Origin: Cerioporus squamosus
Lineage: Eukaryota > Basidiomycota > Agaricomycetes > Polyporales > Polyporaceae
NCBI GenBank assembly: GCA_022592435.1
Contig: JABYQS010000557.1
Coordinates: 1 to 18,371, forward strand
Direction: 5' to 3'
Length of the DNA: 18,371 bases
Made by a program: the position numbers and the translations under genes
The notes under the pieces: model-generated
The model's database searches: none
The model's input: only the letters and a program-made list of their open reading frames with translations
Told to the model about the DNA's origin: nothing
Part shown: positions 8,582-18,371 of the stretch, piece after piece
Layout: the number at the start of each line of letters is the position of its first letter
Numbering within the stretch: the first letter of the stretch is position 1

Positions 8582-10259
8582 CTGACAGTCGCGATCAACC
8601 CGACCACCCTACTAGTAGGAACAGCTAGCACTCACTCGCCTGAAGTTGAAGTTTTTGAAGGAAGTGAAGGCTGACGCGACGTCGGAGGTTAGGACGACGA
8701 CTGACGACCAACGGGCTCGGACGAACCTTAGGGGGCGGGGAGGAGAACGGGTGACTCTTGCTGGCAAAGAGACATGTCATATCTTTTATGTCGAGAGCGA
8801 TAGAGAAGAATAACGTCCATCCTCACCTATCCCGTGTCTCTTCGCCGAATTCTCCTGGGACTAGCTGGATATCTGCAGCGGCGGTCGGTCATGATGGCTT
8901 CGACTTCCGCGGCGACTGAAGGAGTGGGCGAACCCGAAGGCACAGGGATATCTGGCCGCGAGGAAGCCTCAACTACTAGTGTCCCACACGATGCCTTGTT
9001 CAGCTACGCTAGGGCAGCGAAGGGAGGATCATATCCTGTGCGCAGCAGTGGCCTGGGCGCGGCAACAGTAGTGGGCAACAGAAGATTTCATGGTGGCGAA
9101 GGGAGTGCCAGATGAATAAGGTGTTGGAGGGATGGACTGCGAGATGACGATGATTCGCGGCGGGTGCCGCACATGAGAGCGTCCGTCCGAGTCGGGGCGC
9201 TGCAGCCGCCCTTCAATTTTCACTGACACAGGGCTCGCAACTGGAAGTACATGTGCCTCGAACATTTACTGGCAAGACTCGTCAAACAGCCAGATATCCG
9301 GATAGTATCGGTACTAGTCAACACAAACTGCAAAGGCCAGCAGCAGTCAGTCGTATTTGCCGGTGTGCGTGGCCCGCGATCGGAGACTACCCCGGAGGAC
9401 GGAGGTGTCAACACTCGCGCCATGGTACCAGCTTTACAGACCTAGAGATCCTGGCTGTTCAGCACACCCCAAAAGACAGGCAGTTGCGCGGCCAGCATGG
9501 GGTCGATGGAGGACGCGTTCTGTCTTGTATAGCGGTCATCCCGCACGTCGCGACCGTGTCCTCGAGCGCTCCGGCAGGAGTCCCTGTCACGAAGGTTGGC
9601 CGGACCTGGGCTCATGTCCACATGAGCGGCGAGGGTAAGCGGGAGCAGATATGAAGCCGATATCTGAGGCACCAACTGGGTCACACCTGAATATTGAATG
9701 CGGGGCCAACGAGAACCCGAGGTCACTCAACCTGCGTATGGTTAAAAAGAGATTCCGACTACGCACCGCGAACTCGGACGTCCGGTACGAGGGTGTGATT
9801 GGCTCATGTTCAACATGGCACGTAGAAGCCGTTACGTTACGCCGTCCAGATATTGCGGATCTTGGGCTCGACGCTTTAATACGCATTATCGTTCGGGGTC
9901 CACAGTCTGTCGTTCGTTAGTTCTCATCCGTGACTAGACTAAGTTCCCCGATAAGTTCAAATTTCTACAAGCGATCAACATCTTGAATCTTGTTAGGTCG
10001 AGCACTGATTCCCATCCGTCGATATCTGGCAGATGCCACGCAGTAAGTTGGTCACGGAAGACCTGTGGTTCACGAGATGGGAGATAACGTTCAAGCTAAG
10101 TATGTATGTTACTGTGAAATTGTTGACGCGGCAAGCCAGGTCTCGGGCCCGGGCCGGATCCCGGCTCAGACCGATCGCTTATGATCTACCTTGGATCTAC
10201 CCCGCATCCACCGCCGGTACCAGGTGCTGCTCTGCTCATCGACGACGACAACAACAACG
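8582..10259. other. Long region with no supported gene
   Basis: This 1.7-kb stretch lies between the divergent 7061-8581 gene and the PEBP gene, so it contains both promoters. Several open frames of 60-130 codons exist (for example minus 9029-9265 and plus 9253-9654), but none shows a domain and I could not link them by convincing splice sites. A low-level minus-strand Pro/Ser-rich reading near 8850-9100 could be remains of a gene. I see no transposon ends. Confidence 0.4.
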
Positions 10260-11010
10260 ATGGCTGCCGACCCGCTCACCTCTATCACCAGCGCACTGCA
10301 GCGCGAGCGCATCATCCCCGATGTCATTCCATCCTCACACCCCTTCGCGCCCACAGTGCTCTTCTCGATCGTCTACCCCAACGGCGCCGAGGTCAACCTC
10401 GGGAACGAGCTCAGTGTCGAGGACACGCAAGACGAGCCCGAGATCAGGCTTGCGCAGCTCAACGGGCCCTGGGACGACGCGGCCGAGACGTCGTACACAC
10501 TCGCGATGCTCGACCCGGACGCCCCATTCAGGGCGGACGCGATATACCGCTCGTTCAGGCACTGGGTGGTACGTCCTCCTCGTCTTCTGTTGAATACGGC
10601 TCCTGCGAACGTTGAGCTATGGGAAGGTCACTGGGATTAAAGCCCCTGCTGTCACGTCGAGCTCGGCGGAAGCTCTGAACGCGCTGAAGACACATCCCGC
10701 AACCACGCCCTACCGATCGCCAGGTCCGCGTCCGAACTCCGGGATTCACAGATATAGTCAGTATCCAGATTTTCCCATGTCGGTGGCTATGATCGCATTC
10801 TCAATTGAACGTCCTGCAGCATTCCTCTTGTTCCAAGAACCTACCGGCCCAGAACCCTTCACCATACCCCAAGGCACGCCAGAGTACGGTGCTTCCCTCG
10901 AGGAGCGTCGCAGCTGGAGCCCGATCGCCTTCGCAGAGAAACACAATCTCAAACTCGTCGGGGCGAACTACTTCCTCGTCCGGTCCGCCGAGGTTGTCAC
11001 CGCCCAATGA
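10260..11010 (+). CDS. PEBP-family protein
   Basis: Exons 10260-10568, 10627-10756 and 10820-11010 give 209 residues, the usual size for a phosphatidylethanolamine-binding protein. Both family signatures are present: DPDAPFR at 85-91, followed by the FRHWVVTGI segment (99-107), and GIHRYTFLLFQEP at 142-154. These form the anion/phospholipid headgroup pocket in known PEBPs. In fungi, members such as yeast TFS1 bind lipid and inhibit carboxypeptidase Y or affect Ras signalling; which role applies here is not shown. There is no signal peptide, so it is probably cytosolic. The introns are 58 nt (GTACGT..AAG) and 63 nt (GTCAGT..CAG); the second interrupts the HRYTF codon run, and splicing restores it exactly. 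I chose ATG 10260 (ACAACGATGG context); an in-frame ATG at 10191 would add 23 residues ending in a Thr run and is less likely. Confidence 0.93.
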
Positions 11011-12759
11011 GACGACATACGAAACGATACGCTATTATGTCTTGCACCGTCACAGCCGGATGTACTCTATACATACCCTCATGCCATACTCTCCAGGAAC
11101 GCCCATCAGATCCCTCACTGTCTTTCATCATCCGCTCTTGTTATACTGCATAAAACGCCACCCGTCGACCCCGTTCAGTGAGGAGGAGGAGGAGGAGGAG
11201 GAGGAGGAGGGCCACCACGTATTACGCTGCGTCAGCGGCAGAAACGGCAGATCCCACGATGCTGGGCGATGGCTTTCTCCACCGGTGGATGTCGAAGCTC
11301 CTCCACGGTCGAGTCATGGTCCGAGGTGAGAAGGCGCCGTCGCGACTCACGATGCTCGGTGATCGGCATAGAAAGGTACGGCTGTCTTCTTCACACCACA
11401 TCCAGCTTGAGGTTGGTTTGAGGGGGCGGAGAAGGGGGAGGAGGAGAGGTAACTTTCGGACAGTGCGGGCGCCGCCACCTGCCCACGAATTCCACTTACT
11501 ATTAGATATCCAGCGGAGAAGACGGTCGAAGCGCGGCTGCAAACGGCCGAACACTCACGATCGCGTCATGGGTGTACTGCGCGACGGGCCTCGAGGCGAG
11601 GACCGAGGTGGTCAGAGTTGGCTGGTTTCACGCCAGAAGCGACAGAGGTTCGACTGCAACTTTGACCACTCCGCCACATGGTTCGCCCTCGATTCGCAGA
11701 GGGTCCTACCACAACTTAGTTACTTCCGACGACGTTCCGTGTCCTGTCTCGATAAGGGTCGGTAGCTTGTAGGAGGAATAAAGAGTCCCAAGACCGACAA
11801 GAAAACCGGAATAGAGTCGCGAACCTCCTCCAGAGCCGGTACGCCGGTTCAGCATTACCCAACTGCGACGGTACCCCTGGAACCGACAAGAACAGTGTGT
11901 CGCGTGCCGTTCCCGCGAACCGTCGAACCGTCCGCGAACCGCTAACTTTGACTCCCACCAGCTCCCACCCCTAACAGCGCGAAGCACTTCGGTTGGTCGG
12001 CGGGGAAGTGGGTCAGAAGAAGGATCACGGGCACAAGCACTTAGCAGGTCACCGGGTCCCGTGGAGTGTGGTGGAGGTCAATGTACCTGGCAGGAGGGGT
12101 GACTGTACAGCGCGTCGTATGTCCGGCAGCATAGTATATGAACTATAAGCCTGGAAGGAATGTGGGGCACCGTAGTGGTCATACGCCAGTGTGCCCTTGA
12201 GTCCTCTGTACGAAGTAGACACATCACCCCAGTTGTGCAGCAAAGCATCTTCAATTCGTGTAACGACGACAGGACGCAGTGCTACTTATGTATAGTGATG
12301 ATGGATGGAACGGGACAATACTGAGAGCCGAGCTGCATACGAGATGGCAAAGTACAGTCGAAAATATGTACAATCGCATCTCGCCAACGAACGCAGACAA
12401 CTCCGAGATGGACAAGAAAATGTCCGCCCGCTTATGCTCGCTGCACGAGTGACAGAGCAGACACCAAGCAGGGAGGCAGGGAGGACGTAAGCACGGACAG
12501 TGAAGAAAGCTTGATTCTGGGATTTGCGGTGCAAGAAAGCAACAACAGCAGGGATGAGATGATGCAACGAGACAGATACGGGGGGCATAGACAGATATTT
12601 CCATAGCATAGAATCAGTTGAGAGTTGGCGCACACCTGCCGGGGGGTTGGACCAGGAGCGACCACAACGTGAACTCGCTGCGGTCGACTGAAGCGGAGGT
12701 GGCGGAAGTCGGAGTGTAGGGGTTATTGATATGAGAGGGAGATGGAGATGGACAGAGAC
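11011..12759. other. Convergent region with no supported gene
   Basis: It lies between the PEBP gene (+) and the Ser-rich gene (-), which converge. It contains a GAG microsatellite at 11180-11210 and short partial repeats near 11790-11900 (CGACAAGAA twice). Minus-strand frames at 11222-11554, 11716-11958 and about 12049-12280 are open; the last (LLHNWGDVSTSYRGL onward) has plausible residue content and a GTACAT donor at its end, but no recognisable family, start or downstream exon, so I do not call it a gene. Confidence 0.4.
11180..11210 (+). repeat. (GAG)n trinucleotide microsatellite
   Basis: About ten uninterrupted GAG/AGG units lie 170 nt past the PEBP stop codon. It is a simple repeat, likely polymorphic in length between strains, and outside any supported coding exon. 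Confidence 0.9.
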
Positions 12760-15700
12760 TCATGCTGCGGGGACCGCCACACGCGCAGGCGTGGGTCGAC
12801 CACGAGGGCGCGGACGGTTGATCCTCAGCGTCTCAGAGGGGCTGCGCGTCCGGAGGTCAGTAACCTATCACACAGTAGGGAATATCGACGTCGAGAACTC
12901 ACGTAGGGATGATGACCGAGTTCTCCTTGCAGTCCTGCGTGCTAGACTTGCCGGTACTGCGCTTCGACCAGCCAAGAGCGGCCCGACGGGTGCTCGACGT
13001 GACGCGGGGACGAGCAGGAAGGCCCATCGCGTTCTTGCCCCGCTTGGAGGTGTCGATCTCGACTTGAAACGGCGAGAACGGCTTGATCTCGCTCAACGCC
13101 GGCGGCGGAGTGGGCACGTTGGTGTTCGCCGTCCAGACCTCACGGAGGACAGAGGGCTCATGAACAGTAGACGCAAAGGGCTTGCTCGGCGCGTCACTGA
13201 AGACCTGGATGGGAGATCCGCGCGGCTTCTCAGGGGACATGGTTGAACGCATTGCCCTCAGAGGATACGGCGACGGCCTTGATGACGTCCGCGACCGGAC
13301 GCGATGAGGACGGAGCTCTGACGGCAGAGGGCCGAAGGTCTTCTGCGAGTGCTCGAGCATCGCCTGCATGGCCACGGGCTCCCGTGGAGGCTGGAAGGCT
13401 GCCACAGGTCGTCAGCTACCGTACAGATGGCCGAGACGCACGGAGCACCACTCACATTGCACCGCAAAAACCGAAAACGGCGTGTCACACCAAGCGCGCT
13501 TGCTCTCATCGACGGTCACCTGCGCCTCGTCCCGGAGCGCGTAGTACCTGCGCAACGTCGTAATCCCATGCTCGTCGTCCCACTCGCTACAGATCGAATC
13601 CCTGTCACTCTCGACCACGAAAATCGACGTGTCGTTCATCCTCGCACTCTTCGCCGCACTCTGAGGGGTCGGGTGGTGCGACGACGGCGAGCTCGAGAGC
13701 ACGGACGCTTCCTCTTGAATAGTCTCGTACACCGAAGACCGCGACATGCGCGCCTCGTCGATGCGCCGACGATGCCCAGTTCCTCGAGCCCGAGCACGCG
13801 AACGCGCTCGGGCGAGACCGCTCGTCGGGTTTGTGGCATTGGTGAGCAAGTTACTAAGGTGTCCGAGGTCGATGCTTGACTGCGAGCCACCCGACACGGA
13901 TGAGCCGTCGGAGGCTGAGAGCGGAGGCGTGTCTGTGCCAGACGAGGAAGACGTGCAAGTACTCGACCGCGAGCGTCCAGCGGGCGAGGGCCGTGCGAAG
14001 ATCGAGCGTTCACGCACTATGTAGTACGACATCAGCACAGAACTTACTGACAAAGCAGACTACTCACAGGAAGCAAGGAGATCCTCTCCTTGTGCCATGA
14101 GCGCACCCTCCTCCAAGCTTTGACGCTCGAGGAGGCCCTGGCGCGCCTTGATCATGCGCTCACCACCGAATTGGAATGAAGACGTCGACGCAATCGACGG
14201 CTGCGCGAGGAGACGAGGCTCCTTGGGCGACTCCCTGAGGGGCGGCTCGGCTTCGAACTGCAAAACGCGACCCGGGAGGGCTGCGCGCCTGTTCCTCTCC
14301 ATGCGAACACACGGCGAGGCTTCGACGACCGAGCTGATGGACCGCCTGCGGACATGGCCGCCCCCAAGCATCTGCACCACCAAGCCGTCAGCACCACGCC
14401 ACGCTCCGAGGTCAGATCAGAAGTACAGATGAACACGCACAGAAATCATCGTATCGTCCTCCTTGACCGGGCTATGGGCGCTCATCTCGCTCATCATAGA
14501 CAGCGGCCGGAACTGCCGGCTCGGCACATGCCGTCCAAACTGCTGAGCGTACGACGGGTCGAACCCAGGGCCAAACACCGACTCCTCGGACACGGACGTC
14601 CGCTTGCCAGTCTTGTCGAAGATCGAGTCGTCCACGACCGACGTGTACCGCCCAGTGTGGTCCATGATCGAGTCCCACGACGTCCGGTTCACCTCCTCGG
14701 GCTCGCTGTACGTGCTCTCGGGCGACGCGGAGATCGCGCTGAGCGGGACGCCATGCGCGTTGTCGAACATCTTGTCGCCCAAGCCCGGACGCGCCATCAT
14801 CGGCCGCTCCGAGTAGTCGTCGCTCGCGCTCATGATCGAGTCCACCGAGAAGTCGCGGTTGTGCCGCGGGAACCCCGAGCGCCCGCCCGCAGCTGCCCCG
14901 TGCATCGCGTACGAAAGCGCGACGGAGCTCGCGCTCGTGTTCGAGTCGTTGCGCCGGTGCGCATGAGCCGCGAAGCTGCGGTTGTACAGACTGACCGGGG
15001 GCGCGTTCGACGCGACGGACATCGCGGAGGGTCCACGGCGGTGTCCACGGCGGTAAGGGTGCATCTGGAAGTAGAAGCTCGACGCGTCGCTATCCACGCG
15101 CCGGCGCGGCTTGTTGCGGTGGATGAACGAGAACGTGTCGTCGACGGACATCGACATGGACATCGAGATCGACATGTCGTCCATCGACGGCGGGCGGCTG
15201 GGGCCATGGTGATCGTGAGCGTATCCAAACGGATCCTGCGTGCCCGAGTTGAGCGTGGTACCGTACGACGAGACCGACGCGATGCTGAACACCGACATGT
15301 CCCGGCCGTGAGCGGGCCGGAAGACAGCGTTCTGCGGGGGGTAAAACGCAGGGCGGTTGGGACCGAACTCGAAGCCGCGCCTGACCTCGTCGAACGAGTC
15401 GAAGCCCGTGAAGCTGACGGTGGACTCCGCGCGCGAGTGGCCTTGCGTGCCGGCGGTCTCGTCGGCGCGGGGAGACACCTGAACGTTGCGATGCTTCGAG
15501 CTGGCGTTCGAGAGAACGCGCGAGCGACTCTCCGCTTCCTCCGCGTCAGGCACGATCTCCGTAGCCTTCGCCATGATGGACTTGAGGACCGAGCTGTCCT
15601 CCTCGATGATAGAGCTGTGTGACTGCGACCTCGAGTGCGTCAGCGGCGGGATGATGTCCGACAGCGTGAGCGGCTTCATGTCCGAGTCCGCCGTCGACGT

Positions 15701-17155
15701 AGACGTCGAGCCCTGCGGCGAGGGCTTGCCCCCAAACTTGAAGTCGCGCCTGAGGTGTCCGTCCGAGGGCTTCGATCGCATCGAAGCAAAGGACGTCGCG
15801 TGCGACATTGGGGGATAGACACGGCACTCGTCCTCCAGCTCGCGGATCATCATGCTGATATCCTGCGACTGCACCTGGGAGTAGCCCGAGTTGCGATTGT
15901 CGTCCTCGCCAGTCTCGTCCGACCCGCCATACATCGACGCCGTCTCCTCCATGTTCGAGTTCGAGAAGCTCTGGGGCACGTCCTCGGCGGGCGGCGGGCG
16001 CAGGCTCAAGTTCTTCGGGAGCGCAGGGACGGGCGGGACGAGCGAGCTGTCCGAGTCCGCGATGCCAAAGTCAAAGCCGAGCTCGATGCGCGCCGGGGTC
16101 TTGAACGCCGTCTCCAGCTGCTCCACGAAGCTCGCGCGGTCGGAGCCGCCAGACTCGTTCAGCTTCCTGAGCTCGCCCGTGAAATCGAACGACTTCTTCG
16201 TGTCGTCCTCGGACAGTGCGTTGGGGCCGGTGTGTTCGCCATCGTCGAGCTCCGCCTGGTTCGCCTCAGTGTCGAAGAGCTGAGCCTGGAAGACCGGGAC
16301 CTCGGGTTGAGCCTCAGCCAGCTGGCCCACCTCTGGCTCCGGACCTGGCAGCGCCGTCTTGGGAGGGGAGCCAGGCGAGGGCGGCGGCCTAAACGAGAGT
16401 GTATCGTCGAAGGGGGTGAGCGGACGAGTGAACTCCTCGTCAGACTGTCCAGAGAGGATGACCTGCAGCTCGTCGGGGATGTCCGAGTCAGGGTCCTCGG
16501 GATCGACCTCTGGCTCAGTGGAACCGCCCAGCGTGCCACACAGGCCCAAGCCCTTGCGCGCCTCCTTGGTAATCGGCACACCCATCCTGCGCAGGCTGCC
16601 CATGCTGCCCTTGCTGTTCATCGGCACGAGCTGGGAGACTTTGCGAGCGTGGCCGCCGACCCTGCTGAACACGGGTGTCGGAGACGGCTGTGCCTCACCG
16701 TCGTCATTCGATAGCTTCAGTCCGACCTTCGAGGGGCGCGAGCCGAACGTGCGCGAGGAAGGCGCGGCTACCTCAGTAGTGACAGGAGGAGTAGCGCTGC
16801 GCGAAGCCGGGGAAGACGCAAGAAGGGATGCCTTCGACCTCGTGTTTGCCGGCCGAAGCGGCTGGAACACCGGGGGCGGGTCCGCAGGGGACGGAGTGAG
16901 CGTGCGCTTGTGCGTCAGGTGCGACGCAGGCTTGGGCTTGACGAGCGGCTTGCGCGGCGACACCTTCCAGTCGAGCTCGGTCCACGGCGCGATCTGCTGG
17001 CCGACGAGCTCGGCGGCCTTGGAGAGCGTCTGCGACGTCTTCATGGTTAGCTTGGGCGGCACGGCGGACGACTGCGACTTCGCGTATGGGCGAAGGGACG
17101 CAATCGACGCGGTGCTCTCGCGAAGCTCTCCTTTGAGCGGGCTGCCGTAGCGCAT
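12760..17155 (-). CDS. Large Ser-rich, mostly disordered protein (5 exons here)
   Basis: Exons in transcript order: 17155-14441, 14371-14068, 14016-13456, 13398-12903, 12841-12760. They sum to 4158 nt, or 1385 residues, with consistent phases; introns are 69, 51, 57 and 61 nt. No enzymatic domain is visible. The sequence is rich in Ser, Pro, Asp and Arg, with short conserved-looking blocks: SFSFIHRN-type segment after a SMSMSMS run (about 655-680), HVRRRSISSVVEASPCVR (near 912-930), FQFGGERMIKARQGLLERQS, RSRSSTCTSSSSGTDTPPLS, RVRSRTSSRPSPYPLRA, TRRAALGWSKRSTGK, a KEN tripeptide at 1351-1353, and a basic C-terminus LRINRPRPRGRPTPARV. From memory these blocks recur in an uncharacterised protein conserved in Agaricomycetes; function is unknown. 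It may be a phosphorylated scaffold. ATG 17155 is a conservative start: upstream sequence to 18371 looks like more of the same gene but is interrupted. Confidence 0.85.
15128..15190 (-). repeat. Short hexamer-type repeat coding SMSMSMS
   Basis: Tandem variants of GACAT(C/G)GA on the plus strand encode alternating Ser-Met-Ser-Met and flanking Asp residues on the minus strand (DDMSISMSMSMSVDD). It lies inside the large exon of the Ser-rich gene and keeps the frame. It is probably a small slippage-prone coding repeat. Confidence 0.6.
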
Positions 17156-17192
17156 GGCGCGAGCCTTGAGGGGCTCTCCTGCTGGGTCGGCT

Positions 17193-17286
17193 GGAAAGGA
17201 GACAGCGCCAGCGGCGTGTTGTTCGTGCTCGAAGGGGTAGCCTCTAGGTCCAAGCGATTGATGAGGGAAGCTAAATCGTTCGTCGC
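17193..17286 (-). CDS. Probable upstream exon of the Ser-rich gene
   Basis: An acceptor GACCAG ending at 17287 opens an exon reading ATNDLASLINRLDLEATPSS, which looks like a real conserved protein segment. It joins in phase to the exon ending at 17364 across a 77-nt intron (17363-17287, GTAGTT..CAG). It does not continue in frame into the main exon from 17155: one base is out near 17190, and no GT donor is available in this exon to fix it. A competing in-frame reading (from GDERFSFPHQ) runs straight into the main exon but looks less protein-like. Confidence 0.5.
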
Positions 17287-17363
17287 CTGGTCAAGAGCGA
17301 CAGCATCATACAGATGAACACGACGTGAGTCAGTAAGATATGCGGGAGTCATACGCTAACTAC

Positions 17364-17758
17364 CATCGCCTTCGCTGTTCCGCAGATGGCTTGAGGACGC
17401 GGGCGTCCGAGCATCTGCTCAGACATGGGCCGGGGACGAGCACGCTTGTTGGTTGTTGTCTCGTTCAGGCTCACCTCCTCAGGCGGGTTGCGTTCAACTT
17501 CGTCGTCCGTAGGCGCAGAGTGGCCGTCCGCAGTCGCTTCCTCGACCCTCACAAGCGGATGTTCCACGGCGAGGCAGGGGGCGAGAGCGAGGCGGTGGAG
17601 TCGCGCTGCTGACCTTGCATTGAGTCTCGGGGAATCTCCGAGATTGGCGTGCGCGACGAGTCGGAAGACCTGCGGCTCTCGCGTTTGGTCTTGGTGTTGT
17701 CCTTCTCCTCGGTTTCGACGGTCCGGCGCTCATGGCGCTGCATCTCCTTGGACAGACT
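17364..17758 (-). CDS. Probable 5' exons of the Ser-rich gene
   Basis: Two segments look coding. Bases 17758-17614 read SLSKEMQRHERRTVETEEKD and on to ISEIPRDSMQ. Bases 17536-17364 read TADGHSAPTDDEVERNPPEE, then NKRARPRPMSEQMLGRPRPQ. A GTCAGC..GAAG intron of 77 nt (17613-17537) would join them in phase. An alternative is read-through to SPPASPWNIRL and a different splice. Composition (charged, Ser/Pro/Arg-rich) matches the main gene downstream. The first segment is in the same frame as the ORF at 17762-18371, with a TGA between. Boundaries are tentative. Confidence 0.45.
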
Positions 17759-18371
17759 TCAGCCCCGCCTCATCCCAGCGAACAGAGGCGACGGAGCTCG
17801 AAGAGGAGCGCGGAGACGCCCACCAGAGTAGGTGGATATGCCAGACGCGTCGATGGTGGACGAAGCGAGGAGCCGCTCGACGAATCGAGGACGGTCGGCC
17901 TTGCGCTTCATGATCAGGTGCGCCGAGTCGACAGACAGCCGTTGCGGGGCCTGAGGGATCCCGGCAGAGGAGCCAGCGCTCGAACCCGACCCGTCGCGGA
18001 CAGTCGAGAGACGCATGGTGGACGGGAGAGACCAGGCCGAGCCGCTCTGCTTCTTGCGCGTGAGCGTGCGCGCGCCGTCTCGGTCTTGACGGGGGGGCTG
18101 CCCTGAGTGCTGAGCGCGCCGCTTCGAAGCTACTACCAGAGTAGCGGATCGTTCTTCTCTCTTTCCTTCTCTTCTCCCTCTCTCTACTTTCATTCCTTCG
18201 GCTTCTCCTTGTCCTTTTTCTTCTTTTCTTCGTCTCGCCTTTCTCTTCGTCTTTCTCTCGTCCTTCTCCTTCTCCTTGACCTTCTTCTCGTCCTTCGTCT
18301 TCGTCTTTGTGGTCTCCGTGGGGCGGGCGGGACCTGCGTTGCCTTCCTTGTCGTTCGATAGCTGAGCCCAA
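17759..18371 (-). CDS. Lys/Glu-rich then Ser-rich ORF, open at right edge
   Basis: This minus-strand frame is open from the window edge to TGA at 17761-17759. It starts SNDKEGNAGPARPTETTKTK, passes through a Lys/Glu/Arg-rich segment (about 18290-18170) and continues with KKQSGSAWSLPSTMRLSTV, PQAPQRLSVDSAHLIMKRK and RPRFVERLLASSTIDASGI. The second part looks like conserved, phosphorylatable sequence. Charged low-complexity followed by Ser-rich sequence suggests a disordered N-terminal part of a regulatory or scaffold protein. The start lies beyond the window or at a splice site near the edge (GCTCAG at about 18364-18369 in transcript sense). The stop is immediately followed by more coding-like sequence in the same frame, so I suspect that it is part of the gene at 12760-17155. 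Confidence 0.5.
   Translation of the reverse strand, partial: WAQLSNDKEGNAGPARPTETTKTKTKDEKKVKEKEKDERKTKRKARRRKEEKGQGEAEGMKVERGRREGKREERSATLVVASKRRAQHSGQPPRQDRDGARTLTRKKQSGSAWSLPSTMRLSTVRDGSGSSAGSSAGIPQAPQRLSVDSAHLIMKRKADRPRFVERLLASSTIDASGISTYSGGRLRAPLRAPSPLFAGMRRG

Noticed and set aside
8116..8674. Plus-strand open frames opposite the 7061-8581 gene
   Set aside because: They are antisense shadows of the Ser/Pro-rich first exon and have no domain.
9029..9726. Minus-strand frames in the gap between 8.6 and 10.2 kb
   Set aside because: Some Pro/Ser-rich stretches look faintly coding, but I could not connect them with splice sites or recognise a family.
11222..11554. Minus-strand 110-codon frame downstream of the PEBP gene
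   Set aside because: Low-complexity Arg/Ser/Trp composition, no motif and no convincing splice partners.
14354..16714. Long plus-strand open frames (up to 422 codons, Arg/Val/His-rich)
   Set aside because: They are antisense to the 2.7-kb exon of the Ser-rich gene; the biased Arg/His composition is what a GC-rich antisense frame gives.
18140..18310. Pyrimidine-rich plus-strand tract as a regulatory or structural element
   Set aside because: It is simply the complement of the Lys/Glu/Arg-rich coding segment on the minus strand.
1..18371. Transposon, CRISPR array, bacterial operon or biosynthetic cluster
   Set aside because: I saw no terminal repeats with transposase or reverse-transcriptase motifs, no regularly spaced repeats, and no linked pathway genes; the genes are intron-rich and of unrelated families.

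Overview
The window reads as nuclear DNA of a filamentous basidiomycete, probably an Agaricomycete and perhaps Polyporales. Reasons: GC-rich genes cut by many 46-77 nt GT..AG introns with CAG/TAG acceptors, long Ser/Pro-rich proteins, a eukaryotic tRNA with a short T-run, and protein families I know from this group (fungal BTB proteins, a two-half membrane-anchored amidohydrolase, PEBP). The order is inferred from family memory, not from a search.

Layout, left to right. 1-229 (+): last exon of a gene entering from the left, with a C-terminal signature shared with a complete gene at 7.1-8.6 kb. 649-1787 (+): a BTB/POZ gene with one normal intron but three reading-frame breaks, probably a pseudogene. 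2569-2640 (+): tRNA-Glu(CTC). 2893-6672 (+): an 18-exon, 954-residue membrane-anchored amidohydrolase made of two homologous halves, only the first keeping the metal ligands. 7061-8581 (-): a four-exon, 447-residue fungal protein of unknown function with a GC-AG intron. 10260-11010 (+): a three-exon PEBP-family protein. 12760-17155 (-): a five-exon, 1385-residue Ser-rich, mostly disordered protein. 17156-18371 (-): apparently the 5' part of that same gene, broken in the given sequence by an in-frame TGA and a frame discontinuity.

Exon models were built by hand. For the amidohydrolase, the PEBP gene, the 7.1-8.6 kb gene and the Ser-rich gene the spliced lengths are exact multiples of three and phases agree at every junction. 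Stretches at 230-648, 1788-2568, 8582-10259 and 11011-12759 contain no gene I can support.

I see no operon, biosynthetic cluster, transposon or CRISPR, and no sign that the genes form one new system. The most interesting points are the half-dead tandem amidohydrolase with 12-24 nt exons, the two related C-termini flanking it, the decayed BTB gene and the interrupted 5' end of the large Ser-rich gene.
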